Of a stretch of DNA of 64,000 bases, positions 33,801 through 45,143 are shown one piece after another (position 1 is the stretch's first letter; every line of letters begins with the position of its first letter). Both the position numbers and the translations under genes were made by a program. A model generated the notes under the pieces. That model had not been told where the DNA came from, searched no databases, and worked only from the letters and a program-made list of their open reading frames with translations. The stretch is taken from positions 2,957,151 to 3,021,150 of the forward strand of contig CAJINV010000007.1 in assembly GCA_905178155.1 (NCBI GenBank), written 5' to 3'. The stretch is from Amoebophrya sp. A120. Its lineage: Eukaryota; Sar; Dinophyceae; Syndiniales; Amoebophryaceae.

Positions 33801-33960
33801 TCGACCTGGAAGTGGGCGCGTAACTCCTGCTGGCGCCTGAAGCCGCGGATAAGGATTGCTTCGAGGAAAAGTTTTCTTGTCGATCTTCCCGGTCGTGTGA
33901 TGTGTTTAATATCCCGGGGGGCCGATTACTGGGTGCGGTTGCTGTAGATCCTGACGCCAT
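30848..33960 (-). CDS. CCCH zinc-finger protein with coiled coil, 3 exons
   Basis: Exons are 33960-32587, 32328-32227 and 32005-30848, about 877 aa. I start at MASGSTATAP because GTGAAAATGG is a better initiation context than the in-frame ATG 13 codons upstream. One CCCH finger is plain at about residue 240 (CWHFLQGKCTHGAEKCRFWH: Cys spacing 7 and 6, then His after 3), a type that usually binds single-stranded RNA. A Lys/Arg-rich helix (AQKKKARSKKAKEKEELYL) precedes it. Exon 2 is exactly 34 codons and encodes a helix (EHEAILMQQRRLWLERHYF) that runs on through exon 3 (AQAALAMHEYLQRAEVE). The C-terminal third is Pro/Ser/Thr-rich. Intron 1 is an introner; intron 2 is GT-AG. A role in mRNA binding is likely by family; the target is unknown. 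Confidence 0.8.
32006..32226 (-). other. Conventional GT-AG intron (CCCH gene intron 2)
   Basis: A 221-bp intron begins GTATGGAG after ATGCAG and ends with the pyrimidine-rich TTTTTCCAG before GCCCAAGCC. Phase 0 on both sides. It has no inverted ends and no duplication, in contrast to the introner about 100 bp away. Confidence 0.85.
32334..32586 (-). mobile_element. Introner, family A (CCCH gene intron 1)
   Basis: Element of 253 bp. The left end is TATGAAATGCAAAAATGTCT and the inverted right end TATCAAATGCAACAATGTCT. Perfect duplications TTCCT lie at 32329-32333 and 32587-32591. Excision gives YPASQEEHEAILMQ with both flanking exons in whole codons. Confidence 0.93.
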
Positions 33961-35823
33961 TTTCACAGCGTACTGAGTTTTACTCAGGATGTAAAACAAA
34001 CAAAAGCGTCGCGGAAAAAAAACGATCCATCAATATTTTCGCCTGGATCATAGTTTCAATTCAAAATTTTTGTGTGTTATGTTTCGAAAAATTCAAAAAA
34101 GCTCGTGCAACGAGCAGGAAAATAGTTGTTGATAATGTAGATGTACGTGGAAAATTGAGTAATGTAATGTACGGAAAATGGTGATAAAATTATTTGATTC
34201 CTTTGCAATAATGTACCAGTTGATGCGAAGTCGTTGTTTAGTGTTTTCGTTTGTCGTGAAGTGAAAATCTTTAGCGAGAAATATCGGGGGTTTTCTAGTT
34301 GCCTGGTGCATTCAGTTACATGGGGCGGGCGTAATATACGACGGACGTCTAGTAATAAAACACTGCAACGAGGATGAACGTGTAGACTCCTTTTCGTACG
34401 GTCGCGGGCTTGCCACGAGGGGGGCGTGAAGAACGGTACTGGTAACGAACGAGGCTCTCTTGAAGAACGATGTAGTACCAACTACGTAGACGCTAGGCCC
34501 GTAAGGACGAAAAGATCTGCTTCGAAGGTGTTGTCGGACTTCTTTTACTTGACAGTGCACCGTTGGACGAAACACACAATACATTACAATCACAATACAA
34601 AACCGGCTGTAACCGTTGCATTCTTTTCTTTTCGACGGTCACGGTCTCACTTTTCTCCTTGCACGAGAATGAGACAAGCGATCTTGTTCACGAACTTCTC
34701 ACGACAAGGTAAAGATAACATGACTGAACTTTCTCAACACAACTCATTCGGAAACTCGTCCACCACGAAAAACTCAACATTTTACGAACAATCTCCCTCC
34801 TCGACATTTGATGCGCAGCTCTCAGGGAAGTTAACAACAAACGCGTTCAGAACTGTATGAGCTGGCGAATGGTACTCCATCAGAGTGATTTCTGTCGTCC
34901 AGCTCCTGATCAGGGTGCCCGAATCGAGATCCCCAGCACCTGTGGGGGGTCAATACCGGGTTCATGATAATCATGTTTTCTGAAAAATTCGACGTGAATC
35001 TAAAATGTTTTCCACAATTTTTTCGTTGTATCCGAGGGGTTCTTGGGGAAATGACTATGTCATCATTATCATCATGGTCTAGAGACTACTACATGCATGT
35101 AGTCTTCTGCTTTTGTCGCTACAGCTGCGCTGTGCTGCGTCGGTACGTGGTACTAGCTTGTGTAGTGTGAGGCCGTTTTATTCGGCATGCTTGGGCAACA
35201 CCTCTAGCTGTCGATGTGAAGATCATACTATCTGTAGCTGTGCAAGATACCTGTGCAAGATACGCCTCACTCCTCTTTTCCACAGTAGTAGAGCGAGGTA
35301 AGCACTGAATAACGTGCAATGCCATCATACTCAAATAAGACCATTATCACAAAAAGAATCACACCAATAAGATTTCAGCCACTCGAAGAAAGATAAGGGT
35401 AAGGGGGGTAGGGCAAAGCTTGCTCGGGGACCACAACAATTACATTAATAACGAAATCTTACACCATGATTAGCTCCGGCCTTATATATTAAGAGCATGT
35501 TCAGCAGCAATTATCCATCCACCATGCTGCCCGTGCCGGTGTAGTGGCACGCCTGGCAGTAGCTAGTGCCTCTCGTCATTCAGCATCAGCACTGCTACTG
35601 TTCATAAATTCAGAAGAGAAAATTGTTAGTCTTAGTTCGATCACCTATAATAAAATCCAGCTATCTGTTTGTGTTTTCTTGCTCCTATTTGTACCATCTG
35701 ATTCTTATCTATATGCTAACCTCGTCATTTTCGAAAAACAATCTTGGGGGGGTTCACTAGTATGAATGTGGGTTTTAGGTGTTTGCAGCTCGCACGGGGA
35801 ACGACCACGACCACGCTTCCTTT
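33961..35823. other. Intergenic region, nothing firm
   Basis: About 1.9 kb between the first kinase gene and the CCCH gene. It is AT-rich from 33990 to 34330. A plus-strand frame of 144 codons (34426-34860) has no recognisable motif and runs against the one-way gene order, so I do not call it. Confidence 0.45.
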
Positions 35824-38800
35824 TCAGGTTTTCATTCCCGGCGCTGTGCTTCCCTGACCTGACCCGAGCATGCGGTGGACATCTTCCAAATCCTCACCGG
35901 GTGGATCCGTTCCGGACGCCAAACGACGAACAGGACTGTCGGATCCGGTGGAAGAAACGCTGTTTTTCCTTTCTTTTCTTCTCTTCAAACCCGGGGACTC
36001 AAAGTCGGTGGGCTGCGGGTCCTGCTTGAACATAATTTCCCTGCCGAAGGTCACCGAAGTCCAAAGCAAAGGTGGATCTACTTTGTCAACATGACCTGGT
36101 TGCGTTGCGTGCAGTGCTGCTGCAGGAGCTCCATTATTCTTGCTCAACGTGAAGATATTCTTCCGATCACTGCTACTACTACTGCTACCACCTGCTTCTC
36201 CCAACGCCTGCTCCTCACCAAGGTCGCTTTCCTGTGCCCCTTGCGAGGGGGTCCACGGAGCTGGAAGTTCACCGTAGGCGGAATTATAATACTTCGACTC
36301 GAACGCAACGTCTGGGCCGGTCACCGACCGGAGAATGTCGTCGACCCGCGGCACCATGCTGTTCGTCTTGTCTATCATCGGTGACGCCGCCACCCGCTCG
36401 CACGCAGAGATGGACACGTGTCTCGTAAAGTGCCACACCGACTTGTGGCTTCCGACCAACAGGTTTTGCAACGACTCCGTGGCTTTTTCGTCTTCGCGCA
36501 GCAGAGCCTCCTGCTGATGAGGTGCTGGGTTGTTTGCTCTTCCCACTCGGTCGTAATAAAATCGCAAGTTTATGTCCACTACGTTCAAACTGCACTCCTT
36601 ATCGCTCGGCCGTTTGTATTTCCCAAAACGAGAGCCCTCGCGCAGGTACGGGTCGTCCTGTACTTTCTTCCCCCCGCACGGGCGCTCCACGCCACGGAAT
36701 TGGAGCGACAAGCACCCTTTTTCGACGCCCCCCTCCCCTTGCCAGGAATTCCAATGCACGTCGAACAAAATCCAGTCCTTGTATAGGGGAATGTTCTTTA
36801 ACAGGGACACATGCTTGTCGAGACGGGGCCGCGCAGGGTCGACAACCTTCGGAAACCGAATTTTGAAAAGCTGCTTCTTTGATGCGCCTCTGATTCCTGT
36901 GTCACCACGACTTGGCGTAGCAGTACCCGTACCCAGCAACACTGGTCCACCAACCTCAGTCTCGTCGTCTGGGTCACCCTCGTCTTCGGAAGCCCACCTA
37001 TTTCCGTTTCCACGCACAAATCCCAACAGCGTGGACCCGACGGAAATTTTCCAGTCTTGTTCCATGGGTTGTTTACTACTGGAACTCTCCTCCTGTCTCT
37101 GTGTTTTAATACCACCGTCTTCGTCATCCGTACCCGCATCTGGAGGCAGAAAACCCACGTCGCTCTCATTCGCCAACCTACGACTCTCCTCTCCCATGCG
37201 ACGCACGATCGCGTACCCGGTCTGGATTATCCTCGACGGATCGAAATCCGGGCTGGAAACCTGACCCTCTGCTTCTTTCTTGCGGCGACGCCCTTCCCTC
37301 GCGTAGGTGTTCAATACCGTTCCGCAGGCTATCCGCGCGCGATCCAGGGCGTACTGCAGCGGCGAGTGGTCGTAACTAGGAAACTCCGGCCGGCTTGGGT
37401 CATTTAGCTCTTCGGGCTCGAGGTCGTAGTTGTTTCTGAATGTTAGTTTCGCAAGAAACTTCGAACCCTGCCACCTGGCTTGCGCAAGCAGCTCCTTTCC
37501 CCGCCCAAAGTGCCAGGGTGGCGTCAGACAAAACGGCTCGTCGCCGTGCAGGTCGACGCCAAAGTAACCGCGAGCTCTCGGTCCCTCCTCCTGCAGGGCC
37601 ACAGCAACGTTTCTATAGACCTGTTTTCGCACGATAGCCTCCAAAGGGTCCCGGTGTGGCTTGTTTCTTTGCTCCGGCGGCGTAGATGCGGTCCCGGGAT
37701 GCTGGACAAAATCCAACAACCAATCATTGACGACCGGAGAGCTCAAGTACGACGACCCGACACCGGAATCAATGTCACTGAAAGGAATAAAGAACGCACG
37801 CAGCTTGGATTTCTTCCATTCGTCGCCCTTGCTGTGTTCCAGCATTCTGTAATGTTCGCGCAGCAGATCTGTGACGTAAAACGTAGCGCGATCAGCTACA
37901 AGCACGAAGCTTTTTTCCACGTCAACCCTGACCCGAGCGGTTTCTTCATCTTCGGGCAGCACCCCGTCTAAGGTTTGTTCCCATTTTACCCACAGTACTC
38001 GTAGAAAAAACCGCAATAGCTCTGGATACTCGCATGCAGTGGCAAGGTCCTGATCGTCGTCATACTTCTGCCCCGCGCCGCCCGCCGCCGACGCAGCTTT
38101 CTGGTTCCACTCTGCTTTGAGCATTTCTCTGTGCGCACGGATGGAATCGCCACGCCATTCGTTCCATTGAGCCTTTTCCTCCTCCAGGATATCCCTAAAG
38201 TCCTCAAACGTAAAGTCCGTGAGCTGGCCATTGACGAGGCCCAACAGTCGAGAACTGACGCGTCCCGAATGGAACGGGAACGGCCCTTGCACTTTGTAAA
38301 GCAAAAGAATATCGTCGCCTTCCCTTTCAATCACCCGCGCACCCGCAGCCGCAGCTCCGTTTAAAATGTAGTTCAAACCTTCTGCTGCGTCGTTTTTCCT
38401 GCCTCCGAAGGCTGGCTGAAAGGCGCGCGCGCCACTACGTATGGCTTCGACAGCGACCAGCAACTGAGATGCGCGCTGTAAGTCCTGTAGTGGATTCGAC
38501 AAAAGTGTGGGTCTGCTGTAAGTCCCGCTGTTGCTACTGCTGCTGCTCTGCTGCATTCCAATTCCGTTTCCAAACTGGGGATCAACAATTTTCGAAATGT
38601 GCTCGTCGTGCAGGACGTAAAAGGGTTTCTCGTAGATCAACTTGCTCCACTCCCAGCCCTTCAACATAACACCCTCTTGCCGCCCGACCAGAAAGTTATT
38701 CCCGCGCGGTCGGTCGAAAATATCGCCGTGCCATTTTTGAATGACTGCTGGCACGTGTTGCGTCGCTCCACCGGTGTGTGCAACTCTTCCAAGATTGAGA

Positions 38801-41800
38801 TTTTGATACAGCCACTTCTTCACCTTCTCTGCAGAAACCAGGTCGTCGGAGTTCCATGTTGGCGGTGAAATCGTTCCAGCAGCCGTTGTTTGTCCAAAGC
38901 GATTTAATTGAACGGCGCTCGAGGACGCGGATGAGCTTGACCCTGACCCTCCCGCTCCGAAGGCCTGCTGCTGCTGCCCCCCGGGATGCCGTACCGGGAC
39001 GAGCGGCCCCGCAGTGGTGCCTGAAGGAGACGATGAGCTAGGGGCAGCAACAGGCGAGAGGCCTGGGCTGTGCTGCACCGGTGTGCTCGCTGTTGGAGAC
39101 GATTCTGGCGAACCCGAACTCGGGCTTCCAGCCGTCATATTGGCGACTGTGTTACCTCCTCCTCCGCTAACGAGATGCCCAGACTGCGAAGCCGTCAACG
39201 GTGACGGCAAAAGTGGCTCTGCATAACCCGCGCCAGCAAGAAGATCGCCTGCGGGAGGGCTGGGATGTGCAGGAGACGAGATCGGATGGCTGGCACTCCC
39301 ACTCGCACTTGCCGGTGTCTGGCCCATCTCCGCGGAACCTTCAGGCGCAGGTGTTGTCGAAGCCGCAAAATCATTACCAGAATCTTCCGAAGAACCTCGC
39401 GCACCAGAAACGACCACTTCTACTTCCGCAGCGTCGGGCAGGTTTTCGCCTGTCGCAACGACGGCTCCTGCCTCTGTCGCACCGTGTACGCTTGCTTGCG
39501 AATGCAGCGCAGCCGCGGCACTAGCTTCTGGTACATCTCCTGGGGGGAATGCTCCATCTCCTGTGGGGCTTGCTGGTGCTACTACAGTGCCTCTATAATA
39601 ATTAGGTGTAGTCGCGCCTCCAGTTGCTCTCTGCGGGCTCAGCTGGAAAGCAGGCACAGGTTGAGACCCGACTGGCGCAAGCGGCCCCGGAATGGAAATC
39701 GTCGTTGCGCTAGTACTCGTCGGCATAGAGGCCATTGTGGTGCCTGCGGCACCCACGGCAGTGCTCTGTGCGGCGTCGTTCGTCGACGTTGCAGCAAACA
39801 CACCTGGAATCGCGCCAGCATTCGTTTCACCTTGTCGCTGCCCCAATAGCGGAAGCCCCGGATTAGCCTGGCTTCTTGGTGGGGGAACCGGAACCGGAAC
39901 CGTTTTACCGCCGGGCTTCGAAGTCTGCGACCGCGACCGTCCGCCACTCTGACCACTTGAAGCGGACGACCCAGCACCTCCCGAGGACGGCGTCGATTTG
40001 GTCACGATCCCGGGGAATAATTCCGGTGGCTCGTTCTGTTGAAGCCCAGGTGCTACTCCTGACTGCGGCTGGAGCTGGATGTCGTGATCATCACCAGCAT
40101 CACCCCCACCGTTTCCAGTACCGCCAGCGCCACTGCCCCCCGTCCCAGAAAGACCGCTACCACCATCGCCATTGCCACCGCGAGGTGGGGGAAACAGAAA
40201 CTTTGTAGTTCCGCCGCCACTTTGCCCGTCCTGCGTGTCCATCTTCGCTCTCTCCTGGTCCACTGTGTACACCGCAAACCCGGCCGCTGCCGACACCGTC
40301 CCGGCAACCAGGACAAAAGCCAGCAAAGCCTTCCACGTGAGCAACGAGGAGAAAAACGAGGACCAGAGAGAAGGGTTTGAGCCTGCAGATTCTTGGTCCG
40401 TACTTTTTCCGCCGTCGGCTGCGTAACAGTCCTCCTCGTCGTGGTAGATATCATCCTGCTCCGCGTTACGATCCAGAGCGGTTTGACTTTTGGCAACAGT
40501 AGAATCGGCGTCCTCACCTCTTCTTTCGTGTCCGCCCGACAACAAAGGCATCCCTTGCAGCTCCGACTGTTCTTTCTCGTGGCTGTTCCCTGCTCCAGCG
40601 TCCACCCCTGGTACTACGTCCGGCGGGCTCTGCACAGAGCTAAAGCTATCCTTCCCCGCAGCGTCAAATAAATTATCGTCGTCGTGCAATTTCGCGAGCG
40701 CCTCGGCAACCTGCGTCCACTGTTCGCGTGCGGACGCAGTGTAATTCTTCTCCACCCCGTCGATCGGGTTCTCATCTGGTGTCGTCCCGGCTGCACCCGG
40801 AATGGTCTTAATATATTCTGGCGTAGCGTTGCTCTGACTAGTACTATCACCTCCTTCCCCACTCATCGTCATACCTGTCAGCAGCCCCGCGTCTTCCACT
40901 AGACTTCCGCTCTTGCTGATGTGCTTTTTGTGCAGCACCGTGGCGGTACTCCCCCAGATGGGCCGGATGTCCGCGCGCTGAAACGGAAACTCGACAAGAG
41001 ATTGCAAAGATTTCTCCACTTGCTCCAGACAAAGCACTTCCTCCCGGAGAAACGCCGCCGTCGGCCGTTTTTGCGCGTCACGGATCAGGCAGGATTGCAG
41101 CAGGTGCATCAAGTGGGAAAATTTCAGGAACAGAAGCTGGTTTTTCTCACTTTGTGAGAGAAATTCCACTTGTGCTGTTGTAGTCGTACAACTACTGCTG
41201 TCGTAATTTATTGTTGTTCCCCCGTCGTCAAAAGTTGTAGAGCCGCCATGGGACCACAGCGATTTGTTCCCACGACCCGCCGAGCCAGCGAACGTGAAGG
41301 TGCTCGAACTTGTTCCTCCCGCTGGAGTTGTAGTTCTCTGTCCTGCGCTATCTTCTGGGGAGAAGAACAGCGCCCCGTTATGGTCTTTTCCTGTAGTACT
41401 GCTACTACTCCCGTACACCTCTTTCACGTCTTCTGCGCCGTACAGGTAGTACCGATCTGGGTACTGGATCTCCATAGTCGGATCCACGATGCAGAACATG
41501 ACCCGGTTCTGGTTCCCCCCGTTTGCGTAGAGGTAGGCGTGCGGCGGCTTCCCGTAGATCATCGCGTACAGGATGATCCCCAGCGACCAAATGTCCGTCC
41601 CGGGCTTCATCTTCATGCTGCTTTCGTACTGGTCGCCCTGGAAAAACGCCTCGGGCGCCATGAACAGCGCGGTGCCGCACTGTCCGTGGCGGGAAATGTG
41701 CGTTTTGTCCTGCTCCAGCACCCTGGCCAATCCAAAATCGGACACCTTGATCTTCGTCCGATTCTCAAACAGCAAGAAGTTCGCGGGTTTCAGATCGAAA

Positions 41801-43350
41801 TGCACGATGTTCTGACTGTGGATAAATTCCACCGCCGCAGCCATCTGGCGGAAGCAGTGGAGAATGGTCGGCAACGGCATGAAGTCCACCTCGTCCGCGA
41901 AATGTTGGTGATTCGAGTCGTTCTTACCAATTTCGTCCCGCACAGAGGAACTTGCCCCGCCTCCTGCGTTGTTGAACAATTTCCGTCGCCGCTCTAGGAT
42001 CTCCCGTCGCCTCTTCGCGGTGGAGGAAGCATTTGAGGACAACTTCGGCAAGAATTCCTCGTGGAAGGCCTTGAAGTCGCAATCCGCAAATTCCAACAAA
42101 ATGTACAATTGCAGCGTTTCGGGCTCGCACCGACTGCCGAAGCACCGCACAACGTGCTCGCTGTAGTTCGTTTTCCGGTTCTGGTCGGTGAGGTTTTGTA
42201 ATAAGACCACTTCCTTTGCGTAGTTTTCCATCTGCGTGTAGGTCTGCGCCTTCACAATCTTCATCGCGTAGGATTTTTTGTCCCGGCGAACCCGGTACAC
42301 CTCCGCCGACCCGCCGCGGCCGAGCAGCTCATAAATGTCGAAGGTTTTTCCGTCCTCCAGCGCGAAGGTGGAAGTGCTAACGCGGGTCGTCGTGGTTCTA
42401 CTTCTGGCGGTCGTGCGTCGGTAATGATTCTCCAGGAAGAAACTAGGACGATCATGATGTTCTGCCGGCAGATGGGATGCATTATCGGGACGAGCCATTG
42501 GAGGCTGCTGGCCGCTTGGACCTACGATTATGGGAGGTGGCGGGGGTCCTCCGTGTGGACGCTGTGCAGTAGCAGCTTGCTCATCATTTATTGCATTTTG
42601 CACCGGTGGAAGTGAGATGTTCTGCACTGCTGGTGCCTGCGGGTCGTCCTCCACGTGGGCAAAAACCACTGCTGGTGCGCTTGCGACAACATCAACATGA
42701 TCGTTCTTGTTTTGGCCATATAATTCTTCATCTTCTGACCTGGGAGGTCCAGGAAGACCCTCTTGCGCACCCTGTTTCACCTCCAAATGTTTCTCATACG
42801 GATGATTTTTCGGCGTCCACGCAAGTGTTGTGGTCGTCACCCGCCCGGGAGCCGTATCATCTTGTTCAAGAGCAAGTAGATGTGACTGAGAATCCAAAAA
42901 ATCTTCATCCCCACCACCTCCACTACCGATCCTCAGTGCACGACCTCCAGCTGCTCCTTGTTCCAAGGTCGAGGCCGACGGGCGGAAGCTCTTACCTTCG
43001 TAAGCAGTCGGCGGAAGAGCAGAAACAGAGGACATGAAGCTGCTCCGGCTGCCTGTTAGTGTTCTTCTTTTCGGTTCAAAAGTATGGAATCTTCCGTTCT
43101 GAAGATGGGATACGGAACCATTTTCTTTTTCAACAAGAGCATCTTCGTCGTCCCGCACTTCATTCTCGTCTTCCACCGAGGCAGCTCTGGGTGTCGGGCG
43201 GGGTCGGGGGCCTAGTTTCAGCAAGCCCGCGTTAACATTGACGTCACGGGGGTCGTCTGTTTCTTCATGAAAAGAGGAGCCGCAGTCGTGCTGCTCGCCA
43301 GTGAGGGGATTTAAAAAATTAAAGGGAAGTAGATGCACCGGAGAGGACAT
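35824..43350 (-). CDS. Membrane-anchored Mps1/TTK-like protein kinase, single exon
   Basis: Uninterrupted frame of 2508 aa. The kinase domain spans about residues 338-790: glycine loop GRGGSAEV (344-351), Lys364 in YAMKIV, catalytic HFDLKPANF (Asp519, Lys521), DFG (538-540), APE (565-567), DIWSLGIILYAMIYGKPPH, and IVDPTMEIQYPD. The last two motifs and GTALFMAPEAF are the pattern of Mps1/TTK kinases (spindle-checkpoint kinases in other eukaryotes). Inserts split it near 435-485 and 645-735. A hydrophobic span (about 1007-1030) is a clear transmembrane segment; there is no N-terminal signal peptide. After it come 500 residues of Gly/Pro/Ser-rich linker, then an ordered region of about 900 residues shared with the paralogue at 45144-53372 (for example SQLLVAVEAIRSGARAF, and LQFRGV near the end). 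By topology the kinase would be cytosolic and the C-terminal module luminal or extracellular; orientation is inference. All catalytic residues are present. Confidence 0.88.
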   Translation of the reverse strand: MSSPVHLLPFNFLNPLTGEQHDCGSSFHEETDDPRDVNVNAGLLKLGPRPRPTPRAASVEDENEVRDDEDALVEKENGSVSHLQNGRFHTFEPKRRTLTGSRSSFMSSVSALPPTAYEGKSFRPSASTLEQGAAGGRALRIGSGGGGDEDFLDSQSHLLALEQDDTAPGRVTTTTLAWTPKNHPYEKHLEVKQGAQEGLPGPPRSEDEELYGQNKNDHVDVVASAPAVVFAHVEDDPQAPAVQNISLPPVQNAINDEQAATAQRPHGGPPPPPIIVGPSGQQPPMARPDNASHLPAEHHDRPSFFLENHYRRTTARSRTTTTRVSTSTFALEDGKTFDIYELLGRGGSAEVYRVRRDKKSYAMKIVKAQTYTQMENYAKEVVLLQNLTDQNRKTNYSEHVVRCFGSRCEPETLQLYILLEFADCDFKAFHEEFLPKLSSNASSTAKRRREILERRRKLFNNAGGGASSSVRDEIGKNDSNHQHFADEVDFMPLPTILHCFRQMAAAVEFIHSQNIVHFDLKPANFLLFENRTKIKVSDFGLARVLEQDKTHISRHGQCGTALFMAPEAFFQGDQYESSMKMKPGTDIWSLGIILYAMIYGKPPHAYLYANGGNQNRVMFCIVDPTMEIQYPDRYYLYGAEDVKEVYGSSSSTTGKDHNGALFFSPEDSAGQRTTTPAGGTSSSTFTFAGSAGRGNKSLWSHGGSTTFDDGGTTINYDSSSCTTTTAQVEFLSQSEKNQLLFLKFSHLMHLLQSCLIRDAQKRPTAAFLREEVLCLEQVEKSLQSLVEFPFQRADIRPIWGSTATVLHKKHISKSGSLVEDAGLLTGMTMSGEGGDSTSQSNATPEYIKTIPGAAGTTPDENPIDGVEKNYTASAREQWTQVAEALAKLHDDDNLFDAAGKDSFSSVQSPPDVVPGVDAGAGNSHEKEQSELQGMPLLSGGHERRGEDADSTVAKSQTALDRNAEQDDIYHDEEDCYAADGGKSTDQESAGSNPSLWSSFFSSLLTWKALLAFVLVAGTVSAAAGFAVYTVDQERAKMDTQDGQSGGGTTKFLFPPPRGGNGDGGSGLSGTGGSGAGGTGNGGGDAGDDHDIQLQPQSGVAPGLQQNEPPELFPGIVTKSTPSSGGAGSSASSGQSGGRSRSQTSKPGGKTVPVPVPPPRSQANPGLPLLGQRQGETNAGAIPGVFAATSTNDAAQSTAVGAAGTTMASMPTSTSATTISIPGPLAPVGSQPVPAFQLSPQRATGGATTPNYYRGTVVAPASPTGDGAFPPGDVPEASAAAALHSQASVHGATEAGAVVATGENLPDAAEVEVVVSGARGSSEDSGNDFAASTTPAPEGSAEMGQTPASASGSASHPISSPAHPSPPAGDLLAGAGYAEPLLPSPLTASQSGHLVSGGGGNTVANMTAGSPSSGSPESSPTASTPVQHSPGLSPVAAPSSSSPSGTTAGPLVPVRHPGGQQQQAFGAGGSGSSSSASSSAVQLNRFGQTTAAGTISPPTWNSDDLVSAEKVKKWLYQNLNLGRVAHTGGATQHVPAVIQKWHGDIFDRPRGNNFLVGRQEGVMLKGWEWSKLIYEKPFYVLHDEHISKIVDPQFGNGIGMQQSSSSSNSGTYSRPTLLSNPLQDLQRASQLLVAVEAIRSGARAFQPAFGGRKNDAAEGLNYILNGAAAAGARVIEREGDDILLLYKVQGPFPFHSGRVSSRLLGLVNGQLTDFTFEDFRDILEEEKAQWNEWRGDSIRAHREMLKAEWNQKAASAAGGAGQKYDDDQDLATACEYPELLRFFLRVLWVKWEQTLDGVLPEDEETARVRVDVEKSFVLVADRATFYVTDLLREHYRMLEHSKGDEWKKSKLRAFFIPFSDIDSGVGSSYLSSPVVNDWLLDFVQHPGTASTPPEQRNKPHRDPLEAIVRKQVYRNVAVALQEEGPRARGYFGVDLHGDEPFCLTPPWHFGRGKELLAQARWQGSKFLAKLTFRNNYDLEPEELNDPSRPEFPSYDHSPLQYALDRARIACGTVLNTYAREGRRRKKEAEGQVSSPDFDPSRIIQTGYAIVRRMGEESRRLANESDVGFLPPDAGTDDEDGGIKTQRQEESSSSKQPMEQDWKISVGSTLLGFVRGNGNRWASEDEGDPDDETEVGGPVLLGTGTATPSRGDTGIRGASKKQLFKIRFPKVVDPARPRLDKHVSLLKNIPLYKDWILFDVHWNSWQGEGGVEKGCLSLQFRGVERPCGGKKVQDDPYLREGSRFGKYKRPSDKECSLNVVDINLRFYYDRVGRANNPAPHQQEALLREDEKATESLQNLLVGSHKSVWHFTRHVSISACERVAASPMIDKTNSMVPRVDDILRSVTGPDVAFESKYYNSAYGELPAPWTPSQGAQESDLGEEQALGEAGGSSSSSSDRKNIFTLSKNNGAPAAALHATQPGHVDKVDPPLLWTSVTFGREIMFKQDPQPTDFESPGLKRRKERKNSVSSTGSDSPVRRLASGTDPPGEDLEDVHRMLGSGQGSTAPGMKT

Positions 43351-45143
43351 CTCGTCCGATCAATACACTTCTTACTTCTGACGAAAGTCCATCGAACGAA
43401 CTTTGTTCATAATTTCTTCCGGTTTTTAGTTTCACGATTAAAAATTTCATACAGTGTCTTCGTAAAAGTAAAAGGAGCTTGTACTTCTAGATTTTCACTC
43501 ATATCGAACTTGAGGTGGGTTTACAACCTTTTACTTCTTGATCTTTCTACACGATTATGAGGATGTTCAAACGAGGTCAGGTTCCAAAAGTTCCTTTCTT
43601 TTTCTACTGTAGCTGCTACCAGCAAATATTTTATGCTCGTGTTCGCGCTAGACAAACACGGAGAGTTGAGTCAGAATCTGAGCCTCGTCGTATAGAAAAA
43701 AATGACTTCAACGAGTTGAGATGGAGACTTCAAACGATATAAAAAAAACTTCAAATATTTGCGTACGTGTTCAAGACAGGGGTCCAAATCCTTCAAAGGC
43801 CACTACGCAGTCAGAAGTAACAAGGAAGTACTCGGGGTGGTAAAAATTGTCCAATCACGATTATCGAGAACGAGAGGTCTATCTTCTCTTCCGGTTAAAA
43901 ATACGTGGAAGGACGTGCGCCTTTCAAGGTGTTAAATATCTAGCAAGACCACGCTTCGTCACAATTATACACCTGGATGTGATTGTTGTTTCAGGAATCA
44001 GGGAGAACGAAAAGTGTCGACCGAGGACTCAAAGGTGAGACTTATTTCTGACACACGAATACAAGGCCATCATTTCAATTTTTCATTCGATCTTTCCTGC
44101 GGAGAAACGACTCTCCACTACGACTATGTATGATCCAAGCAATTTGAATTTTGCATGTTCATACAGATCAAGAGCATTAATTTCAGACAAGAGTGCTCGG
44201 GAAGGGTGCAATTTAACATTTTCATCCCGAAATTTGCACCGAGCACAATGATGTGGCAAGATCACGATTAGAATCACTGACCGAAAGACCGAACTCTTTT
44301 CTTCACTCTCAGAACTCATCTTGTTGATCCATCTATTTAATGTAAGATTTTTGAGCTACTCGATATCATCCTGCAACTCGGCTGACCAGAAATGTTTTCA
44401 CCCGAGATCATTTTGTGGATTCCGGATGATCATGAGAAATAAACAATACGTAGTTATAGCCACACCGTGCAATAAAATTCGTCGGAGAAATGAAATAGAA
44501 ACAGATAGCTTAAAAAGTTCTATCCAAGACCAAAAGAATCGTTTCAGGCGGGTGGTAAACGAAGAACCACAACGTGATACATCCGGGGTATTCATATTTC
44601 TCACTTGTCACGACCTCAATCAAATAAAAACACTTTTCGAAGATCTCTACGCCTGCGAGATTGATTCATCGCGAGGCAGAAAAAAAAAAATGCCATATAT
44701 CATCCTTGCTATGGGAACCATGCTATGTCAAGGTTGTGACATGTGTGTATGTATGTATGTTTAATTATGAATTCTCATGAAGTAAAAACGAAACGGGTGA
44801 AACAGAAACAGTTTCTAGTACAATAAATTTTCCACGGTTGATGTATGAATGCAGTGCACATAGCGGATGTCAGAGTGCCGCGTGTAAATCCAATCGTTCT
44901 TCGGGTACTATAGACATTTGACTGTTGAATAAAGAAGTTATTTTGGGTTCCTACATCACTGTAAAAATAACACGCTAGTGAAACTGGCAAGTGGAAGATG
45001 GGGGGGAGGGGAAACTAGAAAAAGGAAAAAACAAAAAGTCATTCGCTTGAAAAATAAAAAAGAAAAACACAGCCTTGCGTTTCGCGGAGGTGAGCGCCGG
45101 CTCTGTCTGAAGTTCCTTCACTATAAAATACGTCACGTTCGCC
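43351..45143. other. Intergenic region between the two kinase genes
   Basis: About 1.8 kb, AT-rich, between tandem paralogues. Short frames at 44083-44319 (minus) and 44321-44764 (plus) lack motifs. A short TATG tandem (TGTATGTATGTATG) lies near 44747. No element ends found. Confidence 0.5.

Noticed and set aside
34426-34860. Plus-strand frame of 144 codons
   Set aside because: No known motif, AT-rich composition, against the one-way gene order, and no splice or repeat support.
44083-44764. Divergent short frames (78 codons minus, 147 codons plus)
   Set aside because: No motif or conserved composition; the plus frame ends in a TATG repeat. Could not be told from chance.
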